Shown: in pieces, positions 41,185-50,583 of the stretch
Position numbering within the stretch: the stretch's first letter is position 1
Layout: the number at the start of each line of letters is the position of its first letter
DNA from: Ruminococcus sp.
Lineage (GTDB): Bacteria > Bacillota_A > Clostridia > Oscillospirales > Ruminococcaceae
Length of the DNA stretch: 64,000 bases
Reading direction: 5' to 3'
NCBI GenBank assembly: GCA_017480485.1
Contig: JAFVAN010000038.1
Span: 15,936-79,935, forward strand
Made by a program: the position numbers and the translations under genes
Notes under the pieces: model-generated
What the model was told of the DNA's origin: nothing
What the model saw: the letters and a program-made list of their open reading frames with translations, nothing else
Databases searched by the model: none

Positions 41185-44100
41185 CTATAGCTTTATCCCT
41201 ATACTTCTTAACCTATCCGCCCTCTCATCAGAAAGCTGCCCAGCCCGATACTTCTTCCTCTGCGAATTGAGCCAAACCGCAGTATTATTCTCCGCACCCT
41301 TAGCCCTTCTCGTCATCGGCAGACATTTATGTTTCTCAATAAAGGCTTTTAATTCCTCAAACCTCGTGAGCCATTGCTTTTCAAATCTGTCCACCGTCGC
41401 AGGAACAATGCCTATCTTCGCCAGCTTTTCAAGCTGTTCGGGAGTGCGCTCAACATCTCTCTTGCCGTTGACGATCTTCTTTTCCGTGAATATCCAGTTA
41501 TACAGATCGCTGCCGTCAACGATAGTTCCACGCTCAATGCCTTGCAGCGTTCCGTGTTCGTTGAAATATTCCAATGCCGCCGCATACATCAAATCCCAAT
41601 GCGAGATAAGATCATCAAGCACCACCTGCCAACCTAGCGCATTGAACAGCTCAACACGGTCATCGTCGTAAACACCGTTCTGAATGAAATTGCGCTGCTG
41701 ACGAATCCATTCAATAATTTTTATGCCCTTGTATTCCACCTCGGGAGCGAGTTTTTCACCCTTGTGCAAGTCAAGAAATTCTTTGACTATTTCATATTTA
41801 GCCTGCCATTTTTTACGGTTTGCCTGTGCAACATGAGAAACCTCCGGCTTGAACGGATAGCCTATCTCGTCCATCTTCCGCATTTGCTCCTTGGTCAGCT
41901 CGCCTTTGGCGTAGGCTCTGCGCTGTTTTCCGAGCCAAAACGTCAGGCAGAAACCGCTTTTGCCGTAATACTTATCGGGCAGCGTGGTAGTGCCGTGTTC
42001 TTCAAAATATTCCTTGACCTCCTGATAAAGATAGTCCCACTTTTCATCATCATCGAGGGGATAGCCAAGCTGATGAAAGCGCTCAATGTACTCGTCTGCA
42101 AGCTCACCTCGCTTGTATTTCGCCCTGTTCGCCATGACCCAGTTCCCAAGCGGATAACCGTCGGGGCTTACCGTAGTTGCCCTTATCTTGTTGGGGTCAT
42201 GCTCCTTGATGAACTCCGCAAGGTGCTGAAACCCTACCTCATAAGATCTTGCATTTGTAATATCGGATAGGTACTCCCATTCCATACCGATCTTATTCAA
42301 AAGCTCAATTCGTTCCTGCGAGAGCTCGCCTTTTTTGAATTTCTGTTTTTGCAACTGCACCCAGACGCCGAGATTAAATCCGTCAACAACGCAGTCTTTA
42401 TGAATACGCAAATCACCATGTTCATCATAGTACGCTTTCGCCATTTCGCAGCGTTTGAGCCATATTTTATCCGCATGAGATGATTCATCGAGCAGCCCGA
42501 TAGAACGCAGTTTCTCGACCTGCTCAGGAGTTATTTTTGAAGGTGTATCTCCTGTGACTTTTTTCTTCTGCTTATTAAGCCAAGAGCGAAGTTTCACGCC
42601 GTTCACCGCATAATTTGCCGGCATATCCAGATCGCCATGTTCATCATAATACGCCTTTGCAAGCGCAAATCTGTCCTCCCATGAAGCAAATCCTTCAAGA
42701 TCAAAGCCTATGCTTTCGAGCTTTTTTATTTGCTCATCGGTCAGTTTGCCCTTTTTATATTTCGCCCTCTGAGTGCCTATCCACGATTGCAGCTTGACAC
42801 CTGACGGACTTATGTAATTCGCAGGAACTTTGAAGGAATTATGCTGGCGATAATAGCTACAAAGCGCCTGAAAGCCGTCATTCCACAGCTTTTCGGACTT
42901 GTCGCCCCACCTGAAACCGAGCATATCAAGACGTTCTATTTTATCCTCGGTCAGTGACGAAGCGTTACTTTTTCTTGCAAAACGCTGATTTCTTATCCAT
43001 GCACCGAGCTTGAAGCCGCTGCTGTCCACATAGCTTTGCGGAACATCTAAATCGCCATGCTCTTTGTGATACAGCACAGCGGCAGCGTAGCCCTCTTCCC
43101 AAAGATAATCGGGAACGTCCCAGACCATACCTATCTCGTTAAGCCGAGCTATTCTTTCTTCGGTCAACCCATACTGAGAAATACCGTTCTTTCGTGCGGT
43201 ACGCTGACTGCGCACCCAGCGTCCAACATCGACTCCGTTTTCATCAATAAATGTCACAGCTGGAAGAAGATCACCGTGCTTTTCAAAATACTGCTTTGCC
43301 GCTTCAAAGTAACGCTCCCAAGACAGATTGGCAGCACGCTCCCAGCGCATACCGATAGCCGTCAGCTTGTCGATCTGTACCTGTGTCAGAGGATTATTTC
43401 CTTTGGAAGCGGTACCACGATATACCGCCCTTTGCGTTGCTATCCAAGTACCGAGACTGAAACCGTCCTCGGTGTAGTGATCCTTCGGTATCTCCAGATC
43501 GCCGTGTTCATCAAAATACGCCTTTGCCTTTTCATACATGATGTCCCACGATGCAGAGAGAGTCCCTTCCAATTCTTCAAACAGGCTCTTACAGTCGGCA
43601 ACCTTGTCGATCAGCTCAAAGGTATCGTTGACAACAACACCCTCGCCGTCGTGTGTGTGATAGTAGTGAACTGCGGTCTGCATTTCTTCCTTGACGGTAT
43701 CAATGCTGTACAGGTTTTCGATGTTGTTGACAATATCGAAAATGACAGGATTGTGAGACTTACTTGCGCTTAAAGCTCGTCCGATCTGCTGTTTATATAT
43801 TATGGGAGAAACGGTCGGACGGAGTAAAATTACTCCTGAAACATCATCAACATGAACGCCCTCGTTGAGCATATCAATGCAGTAAAGCAGCTTCAAGTGC
43901 TGTGAGGTATCCGCTTTAAAATCTGCAAAAGCCTTGCTCGTTTCGGGATCGCTTGAATATGCCTTGTAGATATGCGGCTTGCTATCTACCTTTGCAAACC
44001 ACTCGTCAGCCTTATCTATCATATCGTCCACATGCTCACGATTGGCGCAGAAAACAATATATTTTCCCGCCCGATCATCCATGTGCTTGCCGAACATCAC

Positions 44101-44784
44101 ATCGAGCTTTTCGGCACGATCTAACGAACGGCGGAGTGCATCGAGATAGACCTGCGCTTCGTCACGCATGAATTTGTATCGGGCGTTCTTTACTCGGCTT
44201 TCGTATTTTTCCAAGTCCTTCTGTATTGAAAAAACCGAGAGAATATACTTCGGCGGATTCAGTATGCCTCGCACGATAGCTTCACCCAGCGTCATTTCGC
44301 TTGCGACGTTTCCGTCAAACAGCTCGTCGGTCATGTCACGCTGATTGTCAAGATAGCGGATAGCCGTTGCAGACAGCCCGAGCACAGGCACTTCGGGATA
44401 TGCCCGAAGCAGCTTGTTAACCCCTGCGCCCCAAAGCTCTGCACCGCAGCGGTGGAACTCATCCAAAATTATGTAGTTTGGTTTTATCTCGGCTATTTCT
44501 GCTTCGCTGACGTTCATCAACTTTGCGTAGGTATAGAACTTGACATTCTCGGGCTGATAGCCGTCGGAAGTCTCGGCGAGGTTTTCAAGCTGCGTCTGAT
44601 ATATGTAGCGTGAGGGCGAGAGCCAGCATATTGTTTTATCTGGATTGTCCTCACAGAGCTTAAAGCCTATGAAACTTTTGCCCGTTCCAGTGGGGTGGAT
44701 CACGGCGGCTTTGCCACGCTCTGAGAGCATGGTAACGGTTGCATTATATGCGGTTTGGTTGTGGGCGTATAGGTGCATTGCCAT
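41185..44784 (-). CDS. DEAD/DEAH helicase with eleven helicase-associated repeats
   Basis: 1199 residues from ATG 44784 (GGAGGGAAAGATC); an upstream in-frame start at 44811 lies in a hairpin. The helicase core fills ~1-390: Walker A HPTGTGKSFIG, Walker B ILDEFHRCGAE, motif III GLSATAIR, and the second RecA domain with LLYCIDMLNEGVHVDDV and motif VI QQIGRALSASKS. The remaining ~800 residues are eleven helicase-associated (HA) repeats, each of the form AKAYYDEHGDL...LGxW...QR...L...RIxxLxxIGMxW. HA domains bind nucleic acid; the long array suggests reading or wrapping extended DNA. A role in mobile-element biology or defence is possible but unproven. Confidence 0.88.
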   Translation of the reverse strand: MAMHLYAHNQTAYNATVTMLSERGKAAVIHPTGTGKSFIGFKLCEDNPDKTICWLSPSRYIYQTQLENLAETSDGYQPENVKFYTYAKLMNVSEAEIAEIKPNYIILDEFHRCGAELWGAGVNKLLRAYPEVPVLGLSATAIRYLDNQRDMTDELFDGNVASEMTLGEAIVRGILNPPKYILSVFSIQKDLEKYESRVKNARYKFMRDEAQVYLDALRRSLDRAEKLDVMFGKHMDDRAGKYIVFCANREHVDDMIDKADEWFAKVDSKPHIYKAYSSDPETSKAFADFKADTSQHLKLLYCIDMLNEGVHVDDVSGVILLRPTVSPIIYKQQIGRALSASKSHNPVIFDIVNNIENLYSIDTVKEEMQTAVHYYHTHDGEGVVVNDTFELIDKVADCKSLFEELEGTLSASWDIMYEKAKAYFDEHGDLEIPKDHYTEDGFSLGTWIATQRAVYRGTASKGNNPLTQVQIDKLTAIGMRWERAANLSWERYFEAAKQYFEKHGDLLPAVTFIDENGVDVGRWVRSQRTARKNGISQYGLTEERIARLNEIGMVWDVPDYLWEEGYAAAVLYHKEHGDLDVPQSYVDSSGFKLGAWIRNQRFARKSNASSLTEDKIERLDMLGFRWGDKSEKLWNDGFQALCSYYRQHNSFKVPANYISPSGVKLQSWIGTQRAKYKKGKLTDEQIKKLESIGFDLEGFASWEDRFALAKAYYDEHGDLDMPANYAVNGVKLRSWLNKQKKKVTGDTPSKITPEQVEKLRSIGLLDESSHADKIWLKRCEMAKAYYDEHGDLRIHKDCVVDGFNLGVWVQLQKQKFKKGELSQERIELLNKIGMEWEYLSDITNARSYEVGFQHLAEFIKEHDPNKIRATTVSPDGYPLGNWVMANRAKYKRGELADEYIERFHQLGYPLDDDEKWDYLYQEVKEYFEEHGTTTLPDKYYGKSGFCLTFWLGKQRRAYAKGELTKEQMRKMDEIGYPFKPEVSHVAQANRKKWQAKYEIVKEFLDLHKGEKLAPEVEYKGIKIIEWIRQQRNFIQNGVYDDDRVELFNALGWQVVLDDLISHWDLMYAAALEYFNEHGTLQGIERGTIVDGSDLYNWIFTEKKIVNGKRDVERTPEQLEKLAKIGIVPATVDRFEKQWLTRFEELKAFIEKHKCLPMTRRAKGAENNTAVWLNSQRKKYRAGQLSDERADRLRSIGIKL

Positions 44785-44804
44785 GATCTTTCCCTCCTTT
44801 GAAT

Positions 44805-44827
44805 AAAGCACCCCGGAAGGTGCTTTT
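44805..44827 (-). terminator. Short hairpin between the 75-residue gene and the helicase
   Basis: AAGCACC and GGTGCTT pair around a short loop, with TTTATT after it on the minus strand. It may attenuate read-through into the helicase gene. Confidence 0.45.
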
Positions 44828-44828
44828 A

Positions 44829-45053
44829 CTATTTGCTCTTAACAACTGTTAAAATAACGTCTTCATTTGTCGTGTGTATTGTAAGGACATTGTCATTTAG
44901 CTCTATGCCCTTTATCCGGAATTTGTCGATGATAAAAGAGCTATCAATTCTATAAAATGAACCTTCGTCCTTTATTAGTCCCTTGTGACCGAGTATATAC
45001 TCGGTTTGAGGTGTTTTGATTTGGGTTACATAATAATCGGTTATGTTGAGCAT
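44829..45053 (-). CDS. Small hypothetical protein
   Basis: 74 residues if it starts at ATG 45053 (weak site GGTGAATA); a start at 45074 would add seven. It is predicted to be mostly beta strands (ILGHKGLIKDEGSFYRID, then VLTIHTTNEDVILTVV). It lies just before the helicase on the same strand. The 80-residue protein at 63652 has a similar size and strand pattern, but no clear homology can be claimed. The function is unknown. Confidence 0.55.
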   Translation of the reverse strand: MLNITDYYVTQIKTPQTEYILGHKGLIKDEGSFYRIDSSFIIDKFRIKGIELNDNVLTIHTTNEDVILTVVKSK

Positions 45054-45114
45054 TCTATATTCACCAATTGACATTTAATGTTATTATTCATAAATTTCAA
45101 TATTTCAACATATG

Positions 45115-45936
45115 TCATGTCATTAATTTATCTATCTTACTGCTATCTCCCCAAACCGCCTTAGAATCATAAGGTCTATCAGGGAAAGCACCATATTTCA
45201 ATTTGATCTTATATCCATTCTCTTTAATAAACCGCTCAACTCTGTCAGCAAGCTTTACGGGATGTCCGGAGCAAATATTTATTATTCCCTGAACTTCTTC
45301 CTGTCCCACAGCACAAGCTACCTGCTCAGCAAAATTCTCATAGTCAATAAAATCAAATTGATTCTGTCCCATAGTAAATGGGAACTCTGTTTTGCCCTCA
45401 GCTTCGGCTGCTGTAATCTTCGAGAAAATGGAACAACCGTATTGGCTGTTACCAACTATGTAATAACCTCTTAGCCACAAGAAATTTTTTTCATACTTCT
45501 TGCAAAGCATTTTTGTAAGCTCTCTAAGGGCATTCTTGCTGATGCCATAAGGTGTTGTCGGATTGCAAGGAGTATCTTCCTTGATACTGCCTTCAAAGAA
45601 TCCAATCTCATGCATACTGCCCATAACAGAAATAGTCTTCACATCAGATTCAGCAAACTTTCTTATAAACTCATAATGTTTTGGCAGATCTTCAATATGA
45701 GCATCAGAATAATGTACAAATCCATCTCTCCATGCCAAATGAAGCAAGACATCAGGCTTGCCAAAATAGATAAAAGGATCATCTATCTCAAAAAGATTGC
45801 AAGCCATTCTTACCGCACGATCATCAACGTGGTCAACAGCAAAATCTGCTGCAATGACCTCATGACCATGATCAAGTATATGCGTAACAATGCCTTGTCC
45901 TAGATATCCGTTAGCACCTGTTACAAGTATCTTCAT
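45115..45936 (-). CDS. NAD(P)-dependent sugar-nucleotide 4-ketoreductase/epimerase
   Basis: 273 residues, extended short-chain dehydrogenase. The Rossmann loop is TGANGYLGQGI (about 6-16) and the catalytic pair is in TPYGISKNALREL (YxxxK, about 148). It follows rfbA, rfbB and rfbC in the operon, where a 4-ketoreductase is needed to finish a dTDP-6-deoxysugar. Sequence shape is closer to dTDP-6-deoxy-talose/fucose type reductases than to RmlD, so dTDP-L-rhamnose or its 4-epimer dTDP-6-deoxy-L-talose are both possible. The site is GAGGTGAGAAG. Confidence 0.78.
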   Translation of the reverse strand: MKILVTGANGYLGQGIVTHILDHGHEVIAADFAVDHVDDRAVRMACNLFEIDDPFIYFGKPDVLLHLAWRDGFVHYSDAHIEDLPKHYEFIRKFAESDVKTISVMGSMHEIGFFEGSIKEDTPCNPTTPYGISKNALRELTKMLCKKYEKNFLWLRGYYIVGNSQYGCSIFSKITAAEAEGKTEFPFTMGQNQFDFIDYENFAEQVACAVGQEEVQGIINICSGHPVKLADRVERFIKENGYKIKLKYGAFPDRPYDSKAVWGDSSKIDKLMT

Positions 45937-45945
45937 CTTCTCACC

Positions 45946-46554
45946 TCAAAAACTGAATGTTTCTTTCAGACCAAGCCATTTTTTATCCTTATCAGAAAGA
46001 TTTAAAGCTGTTCCGTCAAAAAGAGCATACCCTTCACTGTCAGCTGAGCACTTGTATTCACCAACAACCTTCGGCCAAACGATCCCGATCTCCGGATCAT
46101 TCCAAGCCAGACCACCCTCATCATTTGGATGATAAAAGTCATCGCACTTGTAGCAAAATTCTGCTACATCAGAGAGAACAAGGAATCCATGAGCAAACCC
46201 CTTTGGAATAAGAAACTGCTTTTTGTTCTCTTCTGTCAGTTCAACGCCGTACCACTTGCCGTATGTATTGCTGCCGCTGCGGAGATCAACTGCAACATCA
46301 AAAACTCTGCCTTTGATTACACGCACAAGCTTTGTCTGCGGATACTGCTTTTGAAAATGTAGCCCTCGAAGAACGCCTTTTGTTGAGCAGCTCTGGTTGT
46401 CCTGTACAAACACTATATCTATTCCATTTTCTTTCATATCATTGGCGTTGTATGACTCATAAAAATAGCCTCTGTTGTCACCGTGAACAGCAGGAGTTAT
46501 CACACAAAGTCCTTCAATGCCGCCGACATTCTTTTCAACTGTTATTTGTCCCAT
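45946..46554 (-). CDS. rfbC: dTDP-4-dehydrorhamnose 3,5-epimerase
   Basis: 202 residues from ATG 46554 (AGAGGTATGAA); the longer frame from 46635 would overlap rfbB. It converts dTDP-4-keto-6-deoxyglucose to the L-lyxo sugar. The cupin motifs are clear: DNRGYFYESY (about 25), VFVQDNQSCSTKGVLRGLHF (general base His), VFDVAVDLR and PKGFAHGFLVLSD, with the catalytic Tyr expected in CYKCDDFYHP. It overlaps or abuts rfbB. Confidence 0.93.
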   Translation of the reverse strand: MGQITVEKNVGGIEGLCVITPAVHGDNRGYFYESYNANDMKENGIDIVFVQDNQSCSTKGVLRGLHFQKQYPQTKLVRVIKGRVFDVAVDLRSGSNTYGKWYGVELTEENKKQFLIPKGFAHGFLVLSDVAEFCYKCDDFYHPNDEGGLAWNDPEIGIVWPKVVGEYKCSADSEGYALFDGTALNLSDKDKKWLGLKETFSF

Positions 46555-46555
46555 T

Positions 46556-47584
46556 TCATACCTCTGCTCTGTTTCCGTACATCTTATCATAGTAATTCTG
46601 ATACTCACCGCTAATGATAGTCTCCCACCACTCACGGTTATTCAGATACCAATCTATAGTCTTTCTTATGCCGTCCTCAAACTTAGTTTCAGGTAGCCAG
46701 CCGAGCTCGTTGTGAATCTTGGTCGGGTCAATAGCGTAACGCATATCGTGGCCCTTTCTATCCTCAACGTGAACAATAAGACTTTCAGGCTTATCCAAAG
46801 CCTTGCAAATCAGCTTAACGATGTCAATATTCTTCATCTCGTTATGACCGCCAATGTTGTAAACCTCACCGACTCTACCTTTATGGATAACAAGGTCGAT
46901 AGCCTTACAGTGATCCTCGACATAGAGCCAGTCTCTCACGTTCAGACCTTCTCCATAAACGGGCAACGGCTTGTCATTCAGACAGTTGGCGATCATCAGC
47001 GGAATGAGCTTCTCCGGGAAATGGTAAGGTCCATAATTGTTTGAACAACGGCTTATCGTCACGGGCAAACCGTAAGTCCTGTGATATGCAAGTACAAGCA
47101 GATCAGCGCCAGCCTTTGAGCTTGAATACGGACTTGATGTATGTATCGGAGTCTCCTCTGTAAAGAACAGATCAGGTCTGTCAAGCGGAAGATCGCCATA
47201 GACCTCATCTGTGGAAACCTGATGATAACGCTTTATGCCGTACTTACGGCAAGCATCCATAAGAGTTTGCGTTCCAAGGATATTAGTCTGAAGGAAAATC
47301 CCCGGATCCTCAATGCTGCGGTCAACATGGGATTCCGCTGCAAAGTTAACAACTATGTCGGGGTGTTCTTCTTCAAACAGCTTGTTAACTGCCTTACGAT
47401 CGCATATGTCAGCCTTGACAAATCTGAAATTCGGGTTATTCATCACAGGCTCAAGTGTGCTGAGATTACCTGCATAAGTCAACTTGTCCAGACATATTAT
47501 TCTGTAATCGGGATATTTTTTCAGCATATGAAATATGAAATTACTTCCTATAAATCCGGCTCCGCCGGTAACTATGATTGTCAT
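46556..47584 (-). CDS. rfbB: dTDP-glucose 4,6-dehydratase
   Basis: 342 residues, the normal length. NAD loop TGGAGFIGSNF (about 6-16), active-site QVSTDEVYGDL with the DE pair, and YSSSKAGADLL (YxxxK). It makes dTDP-4-keto-6-deoxy-D-glucose from the product of rfbA, the branch point for rhamnose, talose and aminosugar routes. The site is GAGGTGTTAGT; rfbA ends 14 bases before. Confidence 0.96.
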   Translation of the reverse strand: MTIIVTGGAGFIGSNFIFHMLKKYPDYRIICLDKLTYAGNLSTLEPVMNNPNFRFVKADICDRKAVNKLFEEEHPDIVVNFAAESHVDRSIEDPGIFLQTNILGTQTLMDACRKYGIKRYHQVSTDEVYGDLPLDRPDLFFTEETPIHTSSPYSSSKAGADLLVLAYHRTYGLPVTISRCSNNYGPYHFPEKLIPLMIANCLNDKPLPVYGEGLNVRDWLYVEDHCKAIDLVIHKGRVGEVYNIGGHNEMKNIDIVKLICKALDKPESLIVHVEDRKGHDMRYAIDPTKIHNELGWLPETKFEDGIRKTIDWYLNNREWWETIISGEYQNYYDKMYGNRAEV

Positions 47585-47598
47585 ACTAACACCTCATA

Positions 47599-48486
47599 TC
47601 AGAAAAAGTATTTGTTCTCAGCAACGTTCTTTAAATGAACACCATAAGGAGATTTGCCGTATTTTTCAGCAGACTTTAGTAATTGCTCCTTTGTGATCCA
47701 CTTATTCTTATATGCGATTTCCTCCGGAGCAGAGATAACTATCCCCTGACGATTTTGAACCATCTTTACAAAATCAGTTGCTTCAACGAGACTATCCATT
47801 GTACCTGTATCAAGCCAAGCAAAACCTCTGCCAAGTGTTTCTACATCAAGCTTATCTTCATTCAGATACATCTCATTCAGAGTTGTGATCTCCAATTCTC
47901 CACGAGTTGAAGGCTTTACCTGCTCAGCTTTCTCGCTTACTCCCGCAGGATAGAAATACAATCCTGTAATAGCATAGTTGCTCTTAGGATTTGCAGGCTT
48001 TTCCTCAACAGAAATTACCTTCTTATTTTTATCAAACTCAACTATTCCGAATCTCTCGGGGTCATTTACATAGTAACCGAAAATAGTTGTTCTGCCGTTT
48101 TTCTCTGCATTATCCTTTGCGGAACAGAGCATTTTCTTGAAGCCATTGCCGTAGAAAATGTTATCTCCAAGAACAAGAGCACAAGCGTCATCTCCGATAA
48201 ATTCCTTGCCAAGAATAAATGCCTGTGCAAGTCCATCAGGTGAAGGCTGAACACAATATGTAAGGTTAACTCCATACTGCTCACCGTTTCCCAATAGTCT
48301 CTCAAAGTTGGGAAGATCAGTAGGTGTAGAAATAATCAGTATGTCTTTTATACCTGCAAGCATCAATGTCGACAAGGGATAGAAAACCATCGGTTTGTCA
48401 TAAATTGGTAAAAGTTGCTTGCTTGTTACCATTGTTAATGGGTAGAGTCGTGTTCCGGCTCCACCGGCGAGGATTATGCCTTTCAT
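47599..48486 (-). CDS. rfbA: Glucose-1-phosphate thymidylyltransferase
   Basis: 295 residues. It joins dTTP and glucose-1-phosphate to dTDP-glucose. [20 protein letters not shown] (nucleotide loop, about 6-25), [28 protein letters not shown] (metal Asp) and GLYFYP are all canonical. The start has GGAGGTTGCGAT. It is first of the three classical rml genes here; rmlD in its usual form is missing and is replaced by the reductase at 45115. Confidence 0.96.
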   Translation of the reverse strand: MKGIILAGGAGTRLYPLTMVTSKQLLPIYDKPMVFYPLSTLMLAGIKDILIISTPTDLPNFERLLGNGEQYGVNLTYCVQPSPDGLAQAFILGKEFIGDDACALVLGDNIFYGNGFKKMLCSAKDNAEKNGRTTIFGYYVNDPERFGIVEFDKNKKVISVEEKPANPKSNYAITGLYFYPAGVSEKAEQVKPSTRGELEITTLNEMYLNEDKLDVETLGRGFAWLDTGTMDSLVEATDFVKMVQNRQGIVISAPEEIAYKNKWITKEQLLKSAEKYGKSPYGVHLKNVAENKYFF

Positions 48487-48498
48487 ATCGCAACCTCC

Positions 48499-49614
48499 TT
48501 ATTTCTTACAGCTAATAATTGTATTGCAAATTCTATCAACATCGTCCATACTAAGGTCTGCATACAACGGTAAAGTTAGGACTCTTAATGATATATCCAA
48601 AGCAACTGGTGTTGTACTTGAGTCAAAAACATCTTTATAGCAATCAAATGTGTTTGTAAGCGGGTAGAAGTATTTTCTTGCTCCTATACCGTTTTCAGCA
48701 AGCCGTGCAAACACATCATCACGGTCAGCACCAAACGTTATCTTATCAAATACCACCGGAAAATATGCATAATTAGGTGTCACATCTTTCTGAATTGGTG
48801 CAAGTTTAATACCGTCAATACCTTCAAGATAACTTCTGTAACGTTCTACAACAGCCTTTCGTTTTGCAATTTCCTCATCCAAATGGCGCAGATTACAAAT
48901 ACCCATAGCCGCACAAAACTCGTTCATTTTGGCGTTCCCGCCTATGTATGCGACCTCCTCGGGGCCGTGTATTCCGAAGTTTTTCAGGTCATTAAGTTTC
49001 TGAACAAGCTCATCATCGTGGAAGCAGACCGCTCCACCTTCAATTGTGTTAAAAACCTTCGTTGCATGGAAGCTGAACATCGCTGCGTCACCAAAGCAAG
49101 CGGAACTTACGCCCTTGTACTTAACTGCGAATGCGTGAGCAGCATCATAGATCACTTTGAGGTTATGCTTGTCAGCAATAGCTTTTATAGCCTCAACATC
49201 GCAAAGATTTCCATAAACGTGAACGGGAATGATTGCAACTGTTTTGTCGGTGATAAGTGCTTCGATCTTTGATACATCTATTGTGTAATCATCAGGATTC
49301 ACATCACAGAACACGGGCTTTAGACCGCTGCGGACGATTGCATGAGTAGTCGAAGCAAAGGTGAAAGGCGTGGTGATTACTTCGCTGCCCTTTGGAAAAT
49401 CCATAGCTTCTATGATGTTTTCAAGTGCTAAATGACCATTGCAATATAACGCAACATGCGGTACGCCGAGCATTTCTTCGAGTTCTGCCTGGAACTGCTT
49501 GTGCTTTGCACCCATGTTCGTGAGCCAGTGGGTTTCCCATAGCTCGGATATTTCTTTTTGATATTCCTCCTGCGTGGGCATGGAGGAACGGGTGACTAAA
49601 ATTGTATTGTCCAT
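48499..49614 (-). CDS. DegT/DnrJ/EryC1-family sugar aminotransferase
   Basis: 371 residues from ATG 49614. PLP fold type I: HLALENIIEAM, TTPFTFASTTHAI (about 83-95), YDAAHAFAVKYKG (PLP Asp) and the lysine in FSFHATKVFNTIEGGAV (about 186). It aminates a keto-deoxysugar nucleotide; the adjacent dTDP-4-keto-6-deoxyglucose supply points to a 3- or 4-amino-dideoxy sugar (inference). The next gene upstream (49620) is a second, diverged member of the family. Confidence 0.88.
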   Translation of the reverse strand: MDNTILVTRSSMPTQEEYQKEISELWETHWLTNMGAKHKQFQAELEEMLGVPHVALYCNGHLALENIIEAMDFPKGSEVITTPFTFASTTHAIVRSGLKPVFCDVNPDDYTIDVSKIEALITDKTVAIIPVHVYGNLCDVEAIKAIADKHNLKVIYDAAHAFAVKYKGVSSACFGDAAMFSFHATKVFNTIEGGAVCFHDDELVQKLNDLKNFGIHGPEEVAYIGGNAKMNEFCAAMGICNLRHLDEEIAKRKAVVERYRSYLEGIDGIKLAPIQKDVTPNYAYFPVVFDKITFGADRDDVFARLAENGIGARKYFYPLTNTFDCYKDVFDSSTTPVALDISLRVLTLPLYADLSMDDVDRICNTIISCKK

Positions 49615-49619
49615 TTTTA

Positions 49620-50573
49620 TCACATTCCTAACAATTCAATTATCATATTTATTACTGATTTTATGTCTTCTATTTTAAATCTCTGATCACAAGGCAGCGG
49701 CAAAATATCCTCTGCACACCTGTACTCCCGACCATCCTTTGAAACCTCATTCAAAACATTAGGCCAAAGCGTAGGAACATATATCTTCTTCTGCTGAAGC
49801 TTCCTGCGTACCTCTGCACCGTTTTTAACCATCAGCGGATATGCAAATGCACCTTCAACTTCTCTCAGTTCCAACTCATTGATTGATTTCAGCTTCTTGT
49901 GATATAATTTGAAATTCTCCGTGCGACGATGTTTTACGAATTCGTAGTCAATACCGTGAAGCAGATTGTCTGTCAGCTTTGACATCTTCTTTATCGGCTC
50001 GTCAGCAAAAAGGCGATTGTTCGCTTGGCTTTCGTTGTAAAACTCAGATGCAGTTCGTTCAAATCTTCCGAGCAGAAATCTCATTCTGTCATAAGACTCA
50101 TCAACTGCAAATTCCTCATCAAGTTTAGAATTTGTATAAAGAAATGCACCATCTGCGACTCCAAAGTATTTTCGACAAGTATAAATCGTGTCCGTGTTTG
50201 GAATCGGCATATCAAAATACGCCTGTGCATTGTCAACAATCACTCTGTCATGTTTCTGCTTTAGCTCTTCCAGATACTCTTTAGTCAGCTGACCGTAATA
50301 GTTCATCACATACAGCCATTCATCATTTCCGAGAGTGATATTTTCTGGTTTGAAGCTACTGTCAATATGATAAAATGACATTTCAACGCCATATTTCTTA
50401 CATACATTAAGCACGCTGTCGCACATGAAATACGGCATTTTTATTCTTTTGATCTGCCTGGACTTGATCAAATATGCCAGACAATTTCTTCCGCAATTTA
50501 GTGCTATTGCACCATCATGGAGCATTGGCAGCCTGTATGTATCAAGCTCTATATATCCGCCGTATTCTTTCAT
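49620..50573 (-). CDS. Diverged DegT-like PLP protein
   Basis: 317 residues from ATG 50573 (GGAGGGCGT). It is shorter than DegT enzymes but keeps ALNCGRNCLAYLI, VMNYYGQLTKEYLE, VIVDNAQAYFD and the lysine region TCRKYFGVADGAFLY (about 150-164). Residues after it are helical with a conserved PLPCDQRF end. Related proteins in surface-polysaccharide loci are annotated only as aminotransferase-like. It could aminate an unusual sugar or amino acid used by the adjacent ATP-grasp ligase. Confidence 0.72.
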   Translation of the reverse strand: MKEYGGYIELDTYRLPMLHDGAIALNCGRNCLAYLIKSRQIKRIKMPYFMCDSVLNVCKKYGVEMSFYHIDSSFKPENITLGNDEWLYVMNYYGQLTKEYLEELKQKHDRVIVDNAQAYFDMPIPNTDTIYTCRKYFGVADGAFLYTNSKLDEEFAVDESYDRMRFLLGRFERTASEFYNESQANNRLFADEPIKKMSKLTDNLLHGIDYEFVKHRRTENFKLYHKKLKSINELELREVEGAFAYPLMVKNGAEVRRKLQQKKIYVPTLWPNVLNEVSKDGREYRCAEDILPLPCDQRFKIEDIKSVINMIIELLGM

Positions 50574-50583
50574 ACGCCCTCCG

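Noticed and set aside
41764..42270. Rightward 168-codon frame inside the helicase region
   Set aside because: It is antisense to the regular HA repeats and has no start signal.
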